From positions 23,901-87,900 of the forward strand of contig CACGJO010000003.1 of the NCBI GenBank assembly GCA_902573425.1: DNA of 64,000 nucleotides, written 5' to 3'. The DNA comes from an uncultured Pelagibacteraceae bacterium. GTDB lineage: Bacteria; Pseudomonadota; Alphaproteobacteria; Pelagibacterales; Pelagibacteraceae. A model generated the notes under the pieces. The model ran no database searches. It had not been told where the DNA came from and worked only from the letters and a program-made list of their open reading frames with translations. Below are positions 1 through 8,564 of this stretch, piece after piece. Each line of letters starts with the position of its first letter. The first letter of the stretch is position 1. Position numbers and translations under genes: made by a program.

Positions 1-599
1 TATTTTCCTTTGTCCCACACTGGATCAGCCATTACAGCTTGTCTTGCTAATTCATTTAGAGCGATATTTTGAGCGCTATGACTAGTACTACATGCAATTG
101 GCATTGCAGAAAAAGTTCTGTTCGGAAAAGTTGCACAAAATTGTAAAGATTGCATACCTCCCATCGATCCTCCCGTTACACATAAAAGTTTTTTTATACC
201 CAGATATTCTAAAAGAGTTTCTTGAGACCTAACAATATCTCTGATTGTAATAACTGGAAAATTTAAACCATATGGCTCATTAGTTTTTTTGTCTATTTCT
301 TTAGGCCCCCATGAACCCATGCAGCCTCCAATTACATTTGCACAAATCACAAAATATTTATTTGTATCTATTGCTTTGCCTGGTCCAACTGCTGTTGTCC
401 ACCAGCCATCTTTTTTAGTTATTGGATTTAATCCGGTTACAAACTGATCACCAGTTAAAGCATGGAAAACTAAAATAGCATTATCTTTGTTTTCATTTAA
501 TTTTCCGTAAGTTTCGTATGCTAAAGGAAAATCTTTGATTGTTTGCTTACAGTCTAGCAAAAGAGATTTAGATATATTTAGTTTTTTTATATTTGTCAT
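1..599 (-). CDS. metX: Homoserine O-acetyltransferase (3' end beyond left edge)
   Basis: Acylates homoserine with acetyl-CoA (possibly succinyl-CoA) to open the methionine pathway in the cytoplasm. About 199 N-terminal residues are visible and the frame runs off the left edge, so the gene is partial here. It is an alpha/beta-hydrolase fold: the HALTGD stretch lies near residue 47, a GCMGSWGP segment follows, and the nucleophile elbow GGSMGGMQ carries the catalytic Ser. The ATG at 599 is the first start after the leader. It is transcribed away from hisC. The 5' leader holds a SAM-II riboswitch and terminator, which fits repression by S-adenosylmethionine. The visible part cannot separate acetyl- from succinyltransferase specificity. 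Confidence 0.93.
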   Translation of the reverse strand, partial: MTNIKKLNISKSLLLDCKQTIKDFPLAYETYGKLNENKDNAILVFHALTGDQFVTGLNPITKKDGWWTTAVGPGKAIDTNKYFVICANVIGGCMGSWGPKEIDKKTNEPYGLNFPVITIRDIVRSQETLLEYLGIKKLLCVTGGSMGGMQSLQFCATFPNRTFSAMPIACSTSHSAQNIALNELARQAVMADPVWDKGK

Positions 600-611
600 T
601 TTGTTTTCACT

Positions 612-636
612 AAAAAAAAACCCAGCTAAACTGGGT
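612..636 (-). terminator. Intrinsic terminator (attenuator) in the metX leader
   Basis: On the minus strand a 6-bp stem (ACCCAG/CTGGGT, loop TTTAG) is followed directly by a run of nine T. It lies between the SAM-II aptamer and the metX start. The same bases can pair instead with the 3' end of the aptamer, so it is probably a conditional terminator and not a constitutive one. Confidence 0.8.
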
Positions 637-643
637 AAAAAAA

Positions 644-697
644 TCCCTGTTTAGCTGCATTTACTCAGCGCTCGCAATTTGGTTAAATCAGCGCTAG
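644..697 (-). ncRNA. SAM-II riboswitch aptamer
   Basis: Read on the minus strand, the leader shows the hallmarks of the SAM-II (metA motif) family in order: AGCGCT stem strand, conserved GATTTAACC, TTGCGAGCGCT closing strand, then TAAATGCAGCTAAA and AGGGA, the 3' segment that forms the H-type pseudoknot. SAM-II elements are known upstream of metA/metX in Alphaproteobacteria and switch expression off when SAM binds. The aptamer begins at about the predicted transcription start, so there is almost no RNA upstream of it. I recognised it by eye; a covariance-model scan would confirm it. Confidence 0.9.
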
Positions 698-702
698 GCG
701 AA

Positions 703-731
703 TGTATACTAAATCGCCACAAACATGTCAA
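703..731 (-). promoter_or_regulatory. Sigma70-type promoter of metX
   Basis: On the minus strand TTGACA (726-731) is followed after exactly 17 bp by TATACA (703-708). That is a perfect -35 and a 4/6 -10. The inferred transcription start, near 696, coincides with the 5' end of the SAM-II aptamer, which independently supports the call. Confidence 0.75.
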
Positions 732-799
732 TTTATTCAAATATTTTGATTTACGTTATACAAATTAAGTTGCTTTTAATATAAGACATCTAAAATATT

Positions 800-1882
800 A
801 TGAAATTACCCAAGCCAAGAAAAATCATAGCTGAGAAGTATGTTGCTGGTCTTAGTTTATTTAAAAGCAGAAGAAGCCCTATAAAGCTTTCAGCAAATGA
901 GTCAGCTTTAGGACCAAGTCCAAAGGCTGTAAAATCATATAACTCTATAGGCAAAGGATTTGTTAGATACCCGGACTCAGATGGAACCTTTTTCAGAAAA
1001 GTTCTTGCAAAAAAATTTAATCTTAAAAAAGAGAGAATCATACTCGGGTCTGGATCTGATCAAATTTTTGAATTAGTTTGTAAACTTTTTTTAAACAAAG
1101 GTGACGAGGTAATTGTTCCAGAATACAGTTTTATAATTTACAGAATATATAGCAGAATGTTTGGGGCTAAAGTGAGGTATGCGAAAGAAGAAAATTTTAA
1201 AGCTTCAGTCGACTCGATTTTAAATTGTGTAAACAAAAAAACTAAAATTGTTTTTTTAGCTAATCCTAATAATCCAACTGGAACATACATAGACAAATTT
1301 GAAATTATTAAATTAAGAAAAAAGTTAAGGAGTGATATTTTGTTGGTCTTAGACGATGCTTACTACGAATATATTTATGATCCTAATTATTCATCAGGAA
1401 TAGATTTATTCTCTAAATCCGAAAACGTAATAGTGACAAGAACTTTCTCCAAAATCTACGGTTTAGCGGGTTTAAGAATAGGTTGGGGCTATGGTTCAAA
1501 AAATATAATTAAGAAGCTTTATGAAATTAAACCACCATTTAATGTCAGCAGACCTGCTCTTTTTGCAGCCACACAAGCTGTGCAAGATAGCAGATGGTTA
1601 AAAAAGGCAATCGATCACAATACTTTTTGGGCGGAAAAAATATTTGAAGTCGCTGATCAAATAGGAATTACAACAAATAAAACAAATGTAAATTTTTTTC
1701 TTTTTAATTTTAATTACGTAAAATTAAACTCATCTCAAGTATTTAATAAATTAGCGAATTCAGGAATTTTAGTAAGACAAATGGATGTTTATAATATTAA
1801 AAATTCTTTAAGAGTTACGATAGGAAACAGTTACGAAAATAAAAAATTAATTTTAACTTTAAAAAAAATCTTCAATGTTTGA
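800..1882 (+). CDS. hisC: Histidinol-phosphate / aromatic aminotransferase
   Basis: PLP-dependent fold-type I aminotransferase of 360 residues, the usual HisC length. Visible signatures are SANESALGPSP near residue 31, GSGSDQI near 83, NPNNPTGT near 155, DDAYYEY near 185 and the PLP-lysine motif TFSKIYGLAGLR with Lys218. Members convert imidazole-acetol phosphate to histidinol phosphate and often also transaminate prephenate or aromatic keto acids. The stop overlaps the start of tyrA by 8 nt, so the two are translated together, which hints at a role in tyrosine/phenylalanine synthesis as well as, or instead of, histidine. No clear Shine-Dalgarno precedes the ATG. Confidence 0.88.
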   Translation: MKLPKPRKIIAEKYVAGLSLFKSRRSPIKLSANESALGPSPKAVKSYNSIGKGFVRYPDSDGTFFRKVLAKKFNLKKERIILGSGSDQIFELVCKLFLNKGDEVIVPEYSFIIYRIYSRMFGAKVRYAKEENFKASVDSILNCVNKKTKIVFLANPNNPTGTYIDKFEIIKLRKKLRSDILLVLDDAYYEYIYDPNYSSGIDLFSKSENVIVTRTFSKIYGLAGLRIGWGYGSKNIIKKLYEIKPPFNVSRPALFAATQAVQDSRWLKKAIDHNTFWAEKIFEVADQIGITTNKTNVNFFLFNFNYVKLNSSQVFNKLANSGILVRQMDVYNIKNSLRVTIGNSYENKKLILTLKKIFNV

Positions 1883-2759
1883 TCAAATAACAATTATTGG
1901 TTGTGGTTTAATAGGCTCATCAATATTTAAAGCCTTGAAGAAAAAAAGTTCAATAAAAAAAATAATTACATTCGATAATAATAAATCCGTCATGGAAGTC
2001 ATAAAAAAAAATAATTTATCTGACGAAATGGTTTCAAGTCCAGTAGACGCTGTAAAAAATTCTGATTTAGTTTTAATATCTACCCCATCAAGCAGCTTTA
2101 GTTTAGTGATGAATGAAATTAAGGGAAGTCTAAAAAATGGATCAATTTTAACTGATACGTTCTCTGTTAAAAAAGGACCGAAGCCAAAATTGGATGATAT
2201 AAATTGGATACCATCACACCCAGTTGCCGGAACTGAAAAAAGCGGACCCACAGCAGGTCAAGAAAATTTATTTGAAAACAGGTGGACAATAATAACCCCT
2301 GGTACAAATGTAAAAGAGTCAGATATTAAAAAAGTTTCACTTTTTTGGGAGACAATGGGCAGCAGAGTAAAAATAATGTCCCCTGAGGAACACGATAAAA
2401 TTTTGTCTATAACAAGTCATTTACCTCATGTAGTAGCATATAATATTGTAAAAACTGTTATGGGCTTCGATGAAAAAATACAAAACGATATTATTAGATA
2501 TAGTGCTGGAGGTTTAAGGGATTTTACAAGAATAGCATCATCAGACCCAACAATGTGGAGAGATATATTTATCGATAATAGTGATTTAATAATTCAAGCT
2601 ATAGATAAGTTCAGCAAGAATTTAGATGAATTTAAAAAAGTAATTACTGATAAAGATAGTAAAAAACTTTTAGAAATTTTTAATAAATCTAAAGAATTGA
2701 GAAAATCAATAATTAAAGCTGGCCAAGAAACTGACAAACCAGATTTTGGAAGAAAATAG
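1875..2759 (+). CDS. tyrA: Prephenate/arogenate dehydrogenase
   Basis: Oxidatively decarboxylates prephenate or arogenate toward tyrosine, using NAD(P). The N-terminal Rossmann fold starts with GCGLIGSS near residue 9. HPVAGTEKSGP near 115 and TSHLPHVVAYN near 180 are family active-site segments, followed by the helical dimerisation domain containing SAGGLRDFTRIASS. At 294 residues it is a stand-alone TyrA without a chorismate mutase or ACT domain. It overlaps hisC by 8 nt and ends flush against the convergent plsC stop codon, so no terminator lies between them. Confidence 0.9.
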   Translation: MFDQITIIGCGLIGSSIFKALKKKSSIKKIITFDNNKSVMEVIKKNNLSDEMVSSPVDAVKNSDLVLISTPSSSFSLVMNEIKGSLKNGSILTDTFSVKKGPKPKLDDINWIPSHPVAGTEKSGPTAGQENLFENRWTIITPGTNVKESDIKKVSLFWETMGSRVKIMSPEEHDKILSITSHLPHVVAYNIVKTVMGFDEKIQNDIIRYSAGGLRDFTRIASSDPTMWRDIFIDNSDLIIQAIDKFSKNLDEFKKVITDKDSKKLLEIFNKSKELRKSIIKAGQETDKPDFGRK

Positions 2760-3467
2760 TTAATCTATAGAGTCAATTTCATTATATATATCTGTCTCAA
2801 GTTTATTTATAAATTTTTCCCTCTCTAAACCAGAATTTATAGGATTGAGAAAAGATATTATAATCTTGCCTGGATATTTATTAAATTTATTTTTTGGCCA
2901 AACCTTGCCTGAGTTTAAGGCTACCGGAATACATGGCAATTTTATCTTATTATATATTCTTCCAACTCCTTTTTTAAACGGAGGGCGTTCTTTATAAGGA
3001 ACTCTTGTGCCTTGCGGAAAAATTAATAATGGCCTTTTACTTTTATTTGTTCTATCTAAAATTTTATCAAAAAAACTTAAATTTTCTTTTGTTGTTGTAT
3101 CCCTCACAATATCTATTGCCCCGATTTTTTTTAAACACCATCCAAACAAAGGTATTCTCATTAACTCTTTTTTTAATATAAAAATTGGACCCGGTAAAAC
3201 AGTTTGTAAAGCAAAAGTTTCAAACATTGATTGATGCGCTGAAGCAATAAAATACTTTTCACGTTTACTAAGGTTTTCAAGGCCCCTGAATTCAATAGTA
3301 ACACTGAGAAAAACTTTGACTAAAAATACTATATAATCTGAAAGAATTTTTGCAGCACAAATCATATACTTATCTCTCATTGCTAAAAGCGGTAATGCAA
3401 TCACGCATGCACTTGCTATTCCAAAGTATAAGAAAATATTAAAAAAAAATGACCTTAAAAATATCAT
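2760..3467 (-). CDS. plsC: 1-acyl-sn-glycerol-3-phosphate acyltransferase (PlsC family)
   Basis: Membrane-associated acyltransferase expected to convert lysophosphatidate to phosphatidate in phospholipid synthesis. An N-terminal hydrophobic segment (about residues 5-30) precedes the catalytic HQSMFE block, an HX4E version of the family HX4D motif, and the substrate-binding block FPQGTR. Length, 235 residues, is typical. It is the last gene of the argH-lptM-lysA-plsC run, 3 nt after lysA. The Glu in place of Asp occurs in some PlsC relatives, so I do not read it as inactivation. Confidence 0.86.
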   Translation of the reverse strand: MIFLRSFFFNIFLYFGIASACVIALPLLAMRDKYMICAAKILSDYIVFLVKVFLSVTIEFRGLENLSKREKYFIASAHQSMFETFALQTVLPGPIFILKKELMRIPLFGWCLKKIGAIDIVRDTTTKENLSFFDKILDRTNKSKRPLLIFPQGTRVPYKERPPFKKGVGRIYNKIKLPCIPVALNSGKVWPKNKFNKYPGKIIISFLNPINSGLEREKFINKLETDIYNEIDSID

Positions 3468-3470
3468 TTA

Positions 3471-4691
3471 TTAAATGATCTCAGAAATTTTTTGTCTTTT
3501 TCTGATTACTTTTATCTGACCTTTTTTAATAATAATTTCAGCTGCTAAAGGTCGGGTATTATAATTGGAAGAAAGCGTAGATCCATAAGCACCAACGTTT
3601 GTAATTGCAACCAAACTTCCTTCATTTATAGATGTAAAGTTATTGTATTTGAGAAAAGTATCTGAGCTCTCACAAATCGGTCCAACAAATTCAACATTTC
3701 CATTTATTCTTTTTTTTGATTTCAGAACTGGAATAATTTCATGTTTTGCATTATATAACGCAGGTCTCATAAAGTCATTCATACCCGCATCAATTATAAT
3801 AAAATATTTTTTTCCACTTTTTTTGACAAAAACAACTTTTGATATTAGTGTTCCTGTATTTCCTATTATAAATCTTCCAGGTTCGAAAATAATTTTACAG
3901 TTGAGTTTATTTTTAAATGTTTCAACTAATTTAGCATAATTTTTTATATCAATTATTTTATCCTTTTTACTATATGGAATTCCAAATCCACCACCTAGAT
4001 CTACAAATTCAAAACTTATTCCGCTTGATTTAATAGTTTTTAATAAAAAATCCAAAGTTTTTTTATAGGGACCTATTGAAGTTATTTGACTTCCAATGTG
4101 AACACTAATTGCTTTAATTTTTATATTTTTATATTTTTTTGAGTTTTTACAAAATTTTAAAAAATCAGATTTAATAAGACCAAATTTACTATCTAATTTA
4201 CCAGTCGTAATTTTAGACATAGTTTTTGCATCCACGCCAGGATTTATTCTGATACCAATATTAGTAATACAATTAAGTTTTTTTGACAATTTGTTAATCA
4301 ATATTGCCTCGCTCTCAGACTCAATATTTATTAACAAAACTTTTTTCTTAATTGCATATAAAAGTTCGTTTTCAGTTTTTCCCACACCAGAAAAAACAAT
4401 TCTGTTTGGTTTAATTTTAGCTTTTAATGCTTTCATTAGCTCACCTTTTGAAACCACATCAGCACCTGATCCTAATTTACCAAGTTCAGATATTATAAAT
4501 ACATTAGAGTTTGATTTAACCGAAAAACATACTAGGGGATCTACTTTTTTAAAGTAATTAGAAAAATTGTTAAAATTATTTCTAATTTTTTCATATGAGT
4601 AAAGATAAAAAGGCGTGGGATTTTCTCTTACAACTTTTTTTACAGATGTATTATTTATTAATAGGTTTTGGCTTTTATAATTTAAACTCAT
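3471..4691 (-). CDS. lysA: Diaminopimelate decarboxylase
   Basis: PLP-dependent fold-type III enzyme that decarboxylates meso-diaminopimelate to lysine in the last step of the pathway. The PLP lysine sits in CFSVKSNSN near residue 60. HIGSQ near 198, the glycine-rich VDLGGGFGIPY near 231 and EPGR near 271 follow. The C-terminal CESSDTF and GAYGSTLSSNYN segments contribute active-site Cys and Tyr. Length of 406 residues is normal. Its ATG overlaps the stop of the upstream lipoprotein gene (ATGA), indicating coupled translation; argH-lipoprotein-lysA is a familiar alphaproteobacterial arrangement. Confidence 0.93.
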   Translation of the reverse strand: MSLNYKSQNLLINNTSVKKVVRENPTPFYLYSYEKIRNNFNNFSNYFKKVDPLVCFSVKSNSNVFIISELGKLGSGADVVSKGELMKALKAKIKPNRIVFSGVGKTENELLYAIKKKVLLINIESESEAILINKLSKKLNCITNIGIRINPGVDAKTMSKITTGKLDSKFGLIKSDFLKFCKNSKKYKNIKIKAISVHIGSQITSIGPYKKTLDFLLKTIKSSGISFEFVDLGGGFGIPYSKKDKIIDIKNYAKLVETFKNKLNCKIIFEPGRFIIGNTGTLISKVVFVKKSGKKYFIIIDAGMNDFMRPALYNAKHEIIPVLKSKKRINGNVEFVGPICESSDTFLKYNNFTSINEGSLVAITNVGAYGSTLSSNYNTRPLAAEIIIKKGQIKVIRKRQKISEII

Positions 4692-4810
4692 ATTTTTAAA
4701 TTTAATATGTTATTTTGTTCTATTCTCATTCCCTGGTATTCCGGATTACCCTTTTTTCCACAACCTTGTAGGAAAAAGAATATTAATAATGTCAAAACTA
4801 TTTTACGCAT
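4688..4810 (-). CDS. lptM: Small LptM/YifL-like lipoprotein
   Basis: A 40-residue gene. The protein starts MRKIVLTLLIFFFLQGCGKKG: a short basic start, a hydrophobic stretch, then a lipobox LQGC with Cys17 and a GKKGNP segment just after it. That layout (lipobox plus GxKGP-like tail) is the LptM/YifL family, whose E. coli member assists maturation of the LPS translocon LptDE. The start overlaps the argH stop by one base (TAATG) and the stop overlaps lysA (ATGA), so the reading frame is fixed by its neighbours. Family assignment is by motif and context only. Confidence 0.75.
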   Translation of the reverse strand: MRKIVLTLLIFFFLQGCGKKGNPEYQGMRIEQNNILNLKI

Positions 4811-6198
4811 TAATTCAAATAAGATTTATACTTCTTAATCATTTTTTTTATATTTTTTGTTGATGTTCCGCCATATGAAGTTTTTGAATTCATTGAATTT
4901 ACAACATCAAATATTTTTGGAATATTTATTTCTGTATTTTTAATAAATTTATTTATCTCTTTCGTAGAAAGTTGATCCAATCTTATTTTTTTTCTCTCAG
5001 CATAATTTACTAACTTTGATGAAATGACATAACCTTTTCTAAAAGGCAGATTTTTTTTCTGAGCCAAGTAGTCAGCAAAATCTGTTGCAGTTGTATATCC
5101 TTTCTGCGCCATATTTCTCATATTATTTTTTTTAGTATTTAAGTTATCAATGAGCTCGATTGACATCGACAAACTATCTTTTAACGTATCAAAACTATCA
5201 AAAACTAACTCTTTATCGTCTTGTAAGTCTTTATAATAAGAAATTGGTAGACCCTTCATGATTGTAAGCATAGAATTTAAGTTTCCATAATTTATTGCTG
5301 TTCTTCCTCTTATTAATTCTGCAGGGTCTGGATTCTTCTTTTGTGGCATTATTGATGAACCTGTTAGAACTTTGTCTGTGAATTCTATGAAACTAAATGC
5401 TTCTGAATTAAATATTATAAAATCTTCAGCTAATCTAGATAAATGCATTGCACAAGTAGCGGATGCAGACAAAAAATCTATTGCAAAATCTCTATCAGAA
5501 ACTGAGTCAATAGAATTACCAGTAGGTTTTCTGAAACCAAGTTTTTTAGCAGTATAATTTCTGTCAATATTGAATGAGGTTCCAGCTAAAGCTGCAGATC
5601 CCAAAGGACATTCATCAATTAAACTTATATTATTTTTAAATCTTTTTTTGTCCCTATAAAGCATTTCAATATAAGCGAGCAGATAATGAGCAAAAGAAAT
5701 TGGTTGTGCATTCTTTAAATGGGTGAACCCAGGCATAACAGTATCAATATTTCTAGATGCTTTTTTTAAAAGAGATTTAATCAATAAATTAATGGTTTCA
5801 TTTATATCTAATGAAGCCTTTTTAACCCATATTTTAAAATCTGTTACAACTTGATCATTTCTAGATCTCGCTGTATGCAAATAACCTGCAGAGTCACCAA
5901 TAATTTGAAAAAGTCTCTTCTCAATATTTTGATGAATATCCTCAAACTTCTCCTTGAATTTAAACTTATTTTTATCGATTTCAGTTTTAATTTTTTTTAA
6001 TCCTTTGATTATTTTAATCCCATCGTTTCTTGGAATTATTTTTTTCTTTATTAGCATTTGCGTATGAACAATCGATGCCTGAATATCCTCATTATAAAGT
6101 CTTTTATCAATATTTATTGAAGCACCAATTCTTTGAAAATTTTTAGAATTAGTTTTTCCAAATCTATTTGACCAAACAGTCTTATTTTTATTTCTCAT
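4810..6198 (-). CDS. argH: Argininosuccinate lyase
   Basis: Splits argininosuccinate into arginine and fumarate, the final arginine biosynthesis step. It belongs to the fumarase/aspartase superfamily: TARSRNDQV near residue 109, GFTHLKNAQP near 159 and the signature GSSIMPQKKNPD near 280, whose loop carries the catalytic Ser. Length of 462 residues is standard. It heads the minus-strand run into lptM, lysA and plsC and is divergent from the thioredoxin-like gene only about 24 nt away, so the two promoters must overlap each other or the coding ends. Confidence 0.95.
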   Translation of the reverse strand: MRNKNKTVWSNRFGKTNSKNFQRIGASINIDKRLYNEDIQASIVHTQMLIKKKIIPRNDGIKIIKGLKKIKTEIDKNKFKFKEKFEDIHQNIEKRLFQIIGDSAGYLHTARSRNDQVVTDFKIWVKKASLDINETINLLIKSLLKKASRNIDTVMPGFTHLKNAQPISFAHYLLAYIEMLYRDKKRFKNNISLIDECPLGSAALAGTSFNIDRNYTAKKLGFRKPTGNSIDSVSDRDFAIDFLSASATCAMHLSRLAEDFIIFNSEAFSFIEFTDKVLTGSSIMPQKKNPDPAELIRGRTAINYGNLNSMLTIMKGLPISYYKDLQDDKELVFDSFDTLKDSLSMSIELIDNLNTKKNNMRNMAQKGYTTATDFADYLAQKKNLPFRKGYVISSKLVNYAERKKIRLDQLSTKEINKFIKNTEINIPKIFDVVNSMNSKTSYGGTSTKNIKKMIKKYKSYLN

Positions 6199-6222
6199 TT
6201 TGTATGTTAAACCTATTCAAAT

Positions 6223-6738
6223 ATGAATATTTTAAAGTTTTTAATATTATTAGTTTTTTTCAAATTCAATTTTTCAATTGCAGCTGAACCATTACCATTC
6301 AATAATATAGTTCTTCATAAAAATCCATTACAAGTTTCTCAAGTAAAATTTAAGGATTTTTACCTTAAAGATATCGAAGTTAATAAAAATGATGGCAAGA
6401 TTAAGGTATTAAATTTCTGGGCAACTTGGTGTGATCCTTGCAGAAAAGAAATGCCCTCATTAGATAATTTTAGTAATTTAAATAAAGATATCCTCATTTA
6501 TCCGGTTAATTTGGAAAAACCCAATAAAGACAAAACTAGAAAATTTTATCAAGATTTGAATTTAAAAAATCTTAAAATTTATTTTGATCCAGAATTTGAG
6601 TTAACTAAACAATTTAAGCTCAGAGGGGTTCCTACAACCATTTTATTAAATAAAGAAGGAAATGAATTTGCTAGAATTATTGGAGATATTAATTTTGAGG
6701 ACAAAAAATTTATAGAATGGATTAATAATTTCATATAG
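6223..6738 (+). CDS. tlpA: TlpA-family thiol:disulfide oxidoreductase
   Basis: Exported thioredoxin-like protein of 171 residues. An N-terminal hydrophobic signal or anchor (about residues 3-20, ending SIAA) precedes a thioredoxin fold with the redox motif WCDPC in NFWATWCDPCRKEMPS near residue 65. The cis-Pro loop RGVPTTILL follows near 138. TlpA/ResA-type proteins reduce periplasmic disulfides, often for cytochrome maturation. Divergent from argH, a neighbour pairing common in Alphaproteobacteria. The exact partner protein cannot be told from sequence. Confidence 0.85.
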   Translation: MNILKFLILLVFFKFNFSIAAEPLPFNNIVLHKNPLQVSQVKFKDFYLKDIEVNKNDGKIKVLNFWATWCDPCRKEMPSLDNFSNLNKDILIYPVNLEKPNKDKTRKFYQDLNLKNLKIYFDPEFELTKQFKLRGVPTTILLNKEGNEFARIIGDINFEDKKFIEWINNFI

Positions 6739-6749
6739 GTCTACAGGTA

Positions 6750-7394
6750 ATGAAATATTCTTTAAATACAAAAATTATTAATTCAATCGAGTCACCCGAA
6801 AGCGCTATTATTCTGTGTCATGGTTATGGAGGTGACGGTAACGATATTTCTATTGTCGCAAATTATTGGAAAAATTTTTTACCCAAAACTATATTTCTAT
6901 GTCCAGATGCACCTGAAATATGTAAAGTTAATCCCTCCGGGTTTCAATGGTTTGACTTAATGGACCAAACACCTGAAGAAACTCTTGCAAAATCACTGGT
7001 GGCAGAAAATAAATTAAACAAATTCATAAATGAAGTAATTCAACAAAATAAAATTAATATAAATAAAATAGCTTTAGTTGGATTTAGTCAAGGTTGCATG
7101 ATTTCATTACAAACATCACTTAAAAGAAAAGATAAGATTAGTTGTGTGATTGGTTATTCTGGAAAAATTATTAATCAAGAACATTTAGACAAAAATATAG
7201 CTTCAAAACCAGAAATTTATTTGATGCATGGTGATATTGATCAGGTTGTACCGTTAGATAATTTTTTAGCATCCAAAGAATTTTTTATTAATAAAAATAT
7301 TAAAATAAATACAAAAATTTTTCAAAATTGTGAACATCGTATACCCACAGAAGGCTTGAGCATTGGCTTGGAATTTTTAAAAAAAAATTTATAA
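6750..7394 (+). CDS. Phospholipase/carboxylesterase family hydrolase
   Basis: Alpha/beta-hydrolase of 214 residues. The oxyanion-loop segment HGYGGDGNDI lies near residue 24, the nucleophile elbow GFSQGCMIS near 111, the acid DIDQVVP near 168 and the catalytic His in CEHRIP near 197. This is the carboxylesterase-2 (YpfH/EstB) family, which hydrolyses short acyl esters or lysophospholipids; natural substrates are usually unknown. Only 11 nt separate it from the tlpA-like gene, so the two are probably co-transcribed. Confidence 0.83.
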   Translation: MKYSLNTKIINSIESPESAIILCHGYGGDGNDISIVANYWKNFLPKTIFLCPDAPEICKVNPSGFQWFDLMDQTPEETLAKSLVAENKLNKFINEVIQQNKININKIALVGFSQGCMISLQTSLKRKDKISCVIGYSGKIINQEHLDKNIASKPEIYLMHGDIDQVVPLDNFLASKEFFINKNIKINTKIFQNCEHRIPTEGLSIGLEFLKKNL

Positions 7395-7460
7395 TATAAT
7401 TTGATAAAGTGTAACAAATTTATACCTTGATAATTTCTTTTCCATAAGTTAGCATTAATA

Positions 7461-8030
7461 ATGATAATTAGTTCAAGTGAAAAAATTCCATTGGAAAAAT
7501 GTCCAGCTCTGGTTTTAAATGCTGATTTCAGACCATTAAGTTATTATCCACTTTCATTGTGGTGTTGGCAGGATGCGGTTAAATCTGTTTTTTTAAATAG
7601 AGTGAGTATTGTATCAAGATATAAAAGGAAAGTCAGGAGCCCATCATTTGAAATGGAATTGCCAAGTGTAATCGCGTTAAAAAGTTTTATAAAACCATCT
7701 GAAAATCCAAATTTTACACGCTTCAATGTTTTTCTTAGAGATAAATTTACGTGTCAGTATTGTGGTGATAAAAAAGATCTCACCTTTGACCATTTGCTCC
7801 CAAAATCCAAAGGAGGAAAAACTGACTGGCAGAATGTTGTTACCGCTTGTTCTACTTGTAATGTTAAAAAAGGTGGGAAACTTTATAGCAAATGTGATTT
7901 AAGGTTAAAAAGAAAACCATTTATCCCAACTGTTGACGATCTTCATAAAAATGGAAGAAATTTTCCTCCAAATTTTTTACATGAAAGTTGGATGGACTAT
8001 TTATATTGGGATATTGAGTTAGAACCTTAA
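7461..8030 (+). CDS. HNH endonuclease family protein
   Basis: A 189-residue protein with a C-terminal HNH/zinc module: CQYCGDKKD near residue 98, the HNH core FDHLLPKSKGG near 109 and CSTC near 130, giving two Cys pairs and the catalytic His. The N-terminal half (PALVLNADFRPLSYYPLSLW) is the conserved extension of a widespread stand-alone alphaproteobacterial HNH family with no settled function. It is not linked here to any methylase, phage or intron. It ends exactly at the stop of the convergent coq7. Confidence 0.85.
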   Translation: MIISSSEKIPLEKCPALVLNADFRPLSYYPLSLWCWQDAVKSVFLNRVSIVSRYKRKVRSPSFEMELPSVIALKSFIKPSENPNFTRFNVFLRDKFTCQYCGDKKDLTFDHLLPKSKGGKTDWQNVVTACSTCNVKKGGKLYSKCDLRLKRKPFIPTVDDLHKNGRNFPPNFLHESWMDYLYWDIELEP

Positions 8031-8564
8031 TTAAATTTTCTCGGAAACTTTAATAGCTATTTTAGAGGTATTTTGAATTATTTTGTCTAGCACTGAGTAA
8101 AGACCAGATTTAGTTGCTCCTTCATCATATGCAATATTTTTATGATCATCTTCGTCTTCTCTGAATTTTTTTATTGATTTTTTTAATTCTTTTTCATCAT
8201 CACCAAGTCTATCCAATTGATCTTTGTAATGATCGCAAATTACTTCTTCAACTGAAGCAGTACATAGCATAGCAGCTTTTGGACCAAGCAATGTTGTGCC
8301 AAATCCAAGTGTTACACCCAGCAAATCCCAAAGAGGCAAAAATATTGTTGGCTTAATATTCCTTTTTTGAATTTCTTTATCAAAATATTCAAAATGCTCT
8401 TTTTCATGTTCCTTCATATCTTCAATTAACTTTTTTAATTTTTCGTCTTTTCTGAAAGTATTTAAAGCAAGCAACTGCCCCTCATAAATCTTAATGGCGC
8501 CTCTTTCCCCAGCATGATCAACTCTTATAATTTCTTCTAAAGTTTTTTTATTTGTTTCTTTCAT
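8031..8564 (-). CDS. coq7: Demethoxyubiquinone hydroxylase (COQ7 family)
   Basis: Diiron monooxygenase for the C6 hydroxylation of demethoxyubiquinone in ubiquinone synthesis, peripheral to the inner membrane. Iron-ligand motifs of the ferritin-like bundle are visible: HAGERGAIKIYEGQ near residue 17, EHEKEHFEYF near 52, SVEEVICDHY near 103 and EDEDDHKNIAYDEG near 135. Length of 177 residues is typical for bacterial COQ7. Its start lies inside the end of the dsbB-like gene (17-nt overlap), so the two are likely co-expressed; both depend on the quinone pool. Confidence 0.92.
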   Translation of the reverse strand: MKETNKKTLEEIIRVDHAGERGAIKIYEGQLLALNTFRKDEKLKKLIEDMKEHEKEHFEYFDKEIQKRNIKPTIFLPLWDLLGVTLGFGTTLLGPKAAMLCTASVEEVICDHYKDQLDRLGDDEKELKKSIKKFREDEDDHKNIAYDEGATKSGLYSVLDKIIQNTSKIAIKVSEKI

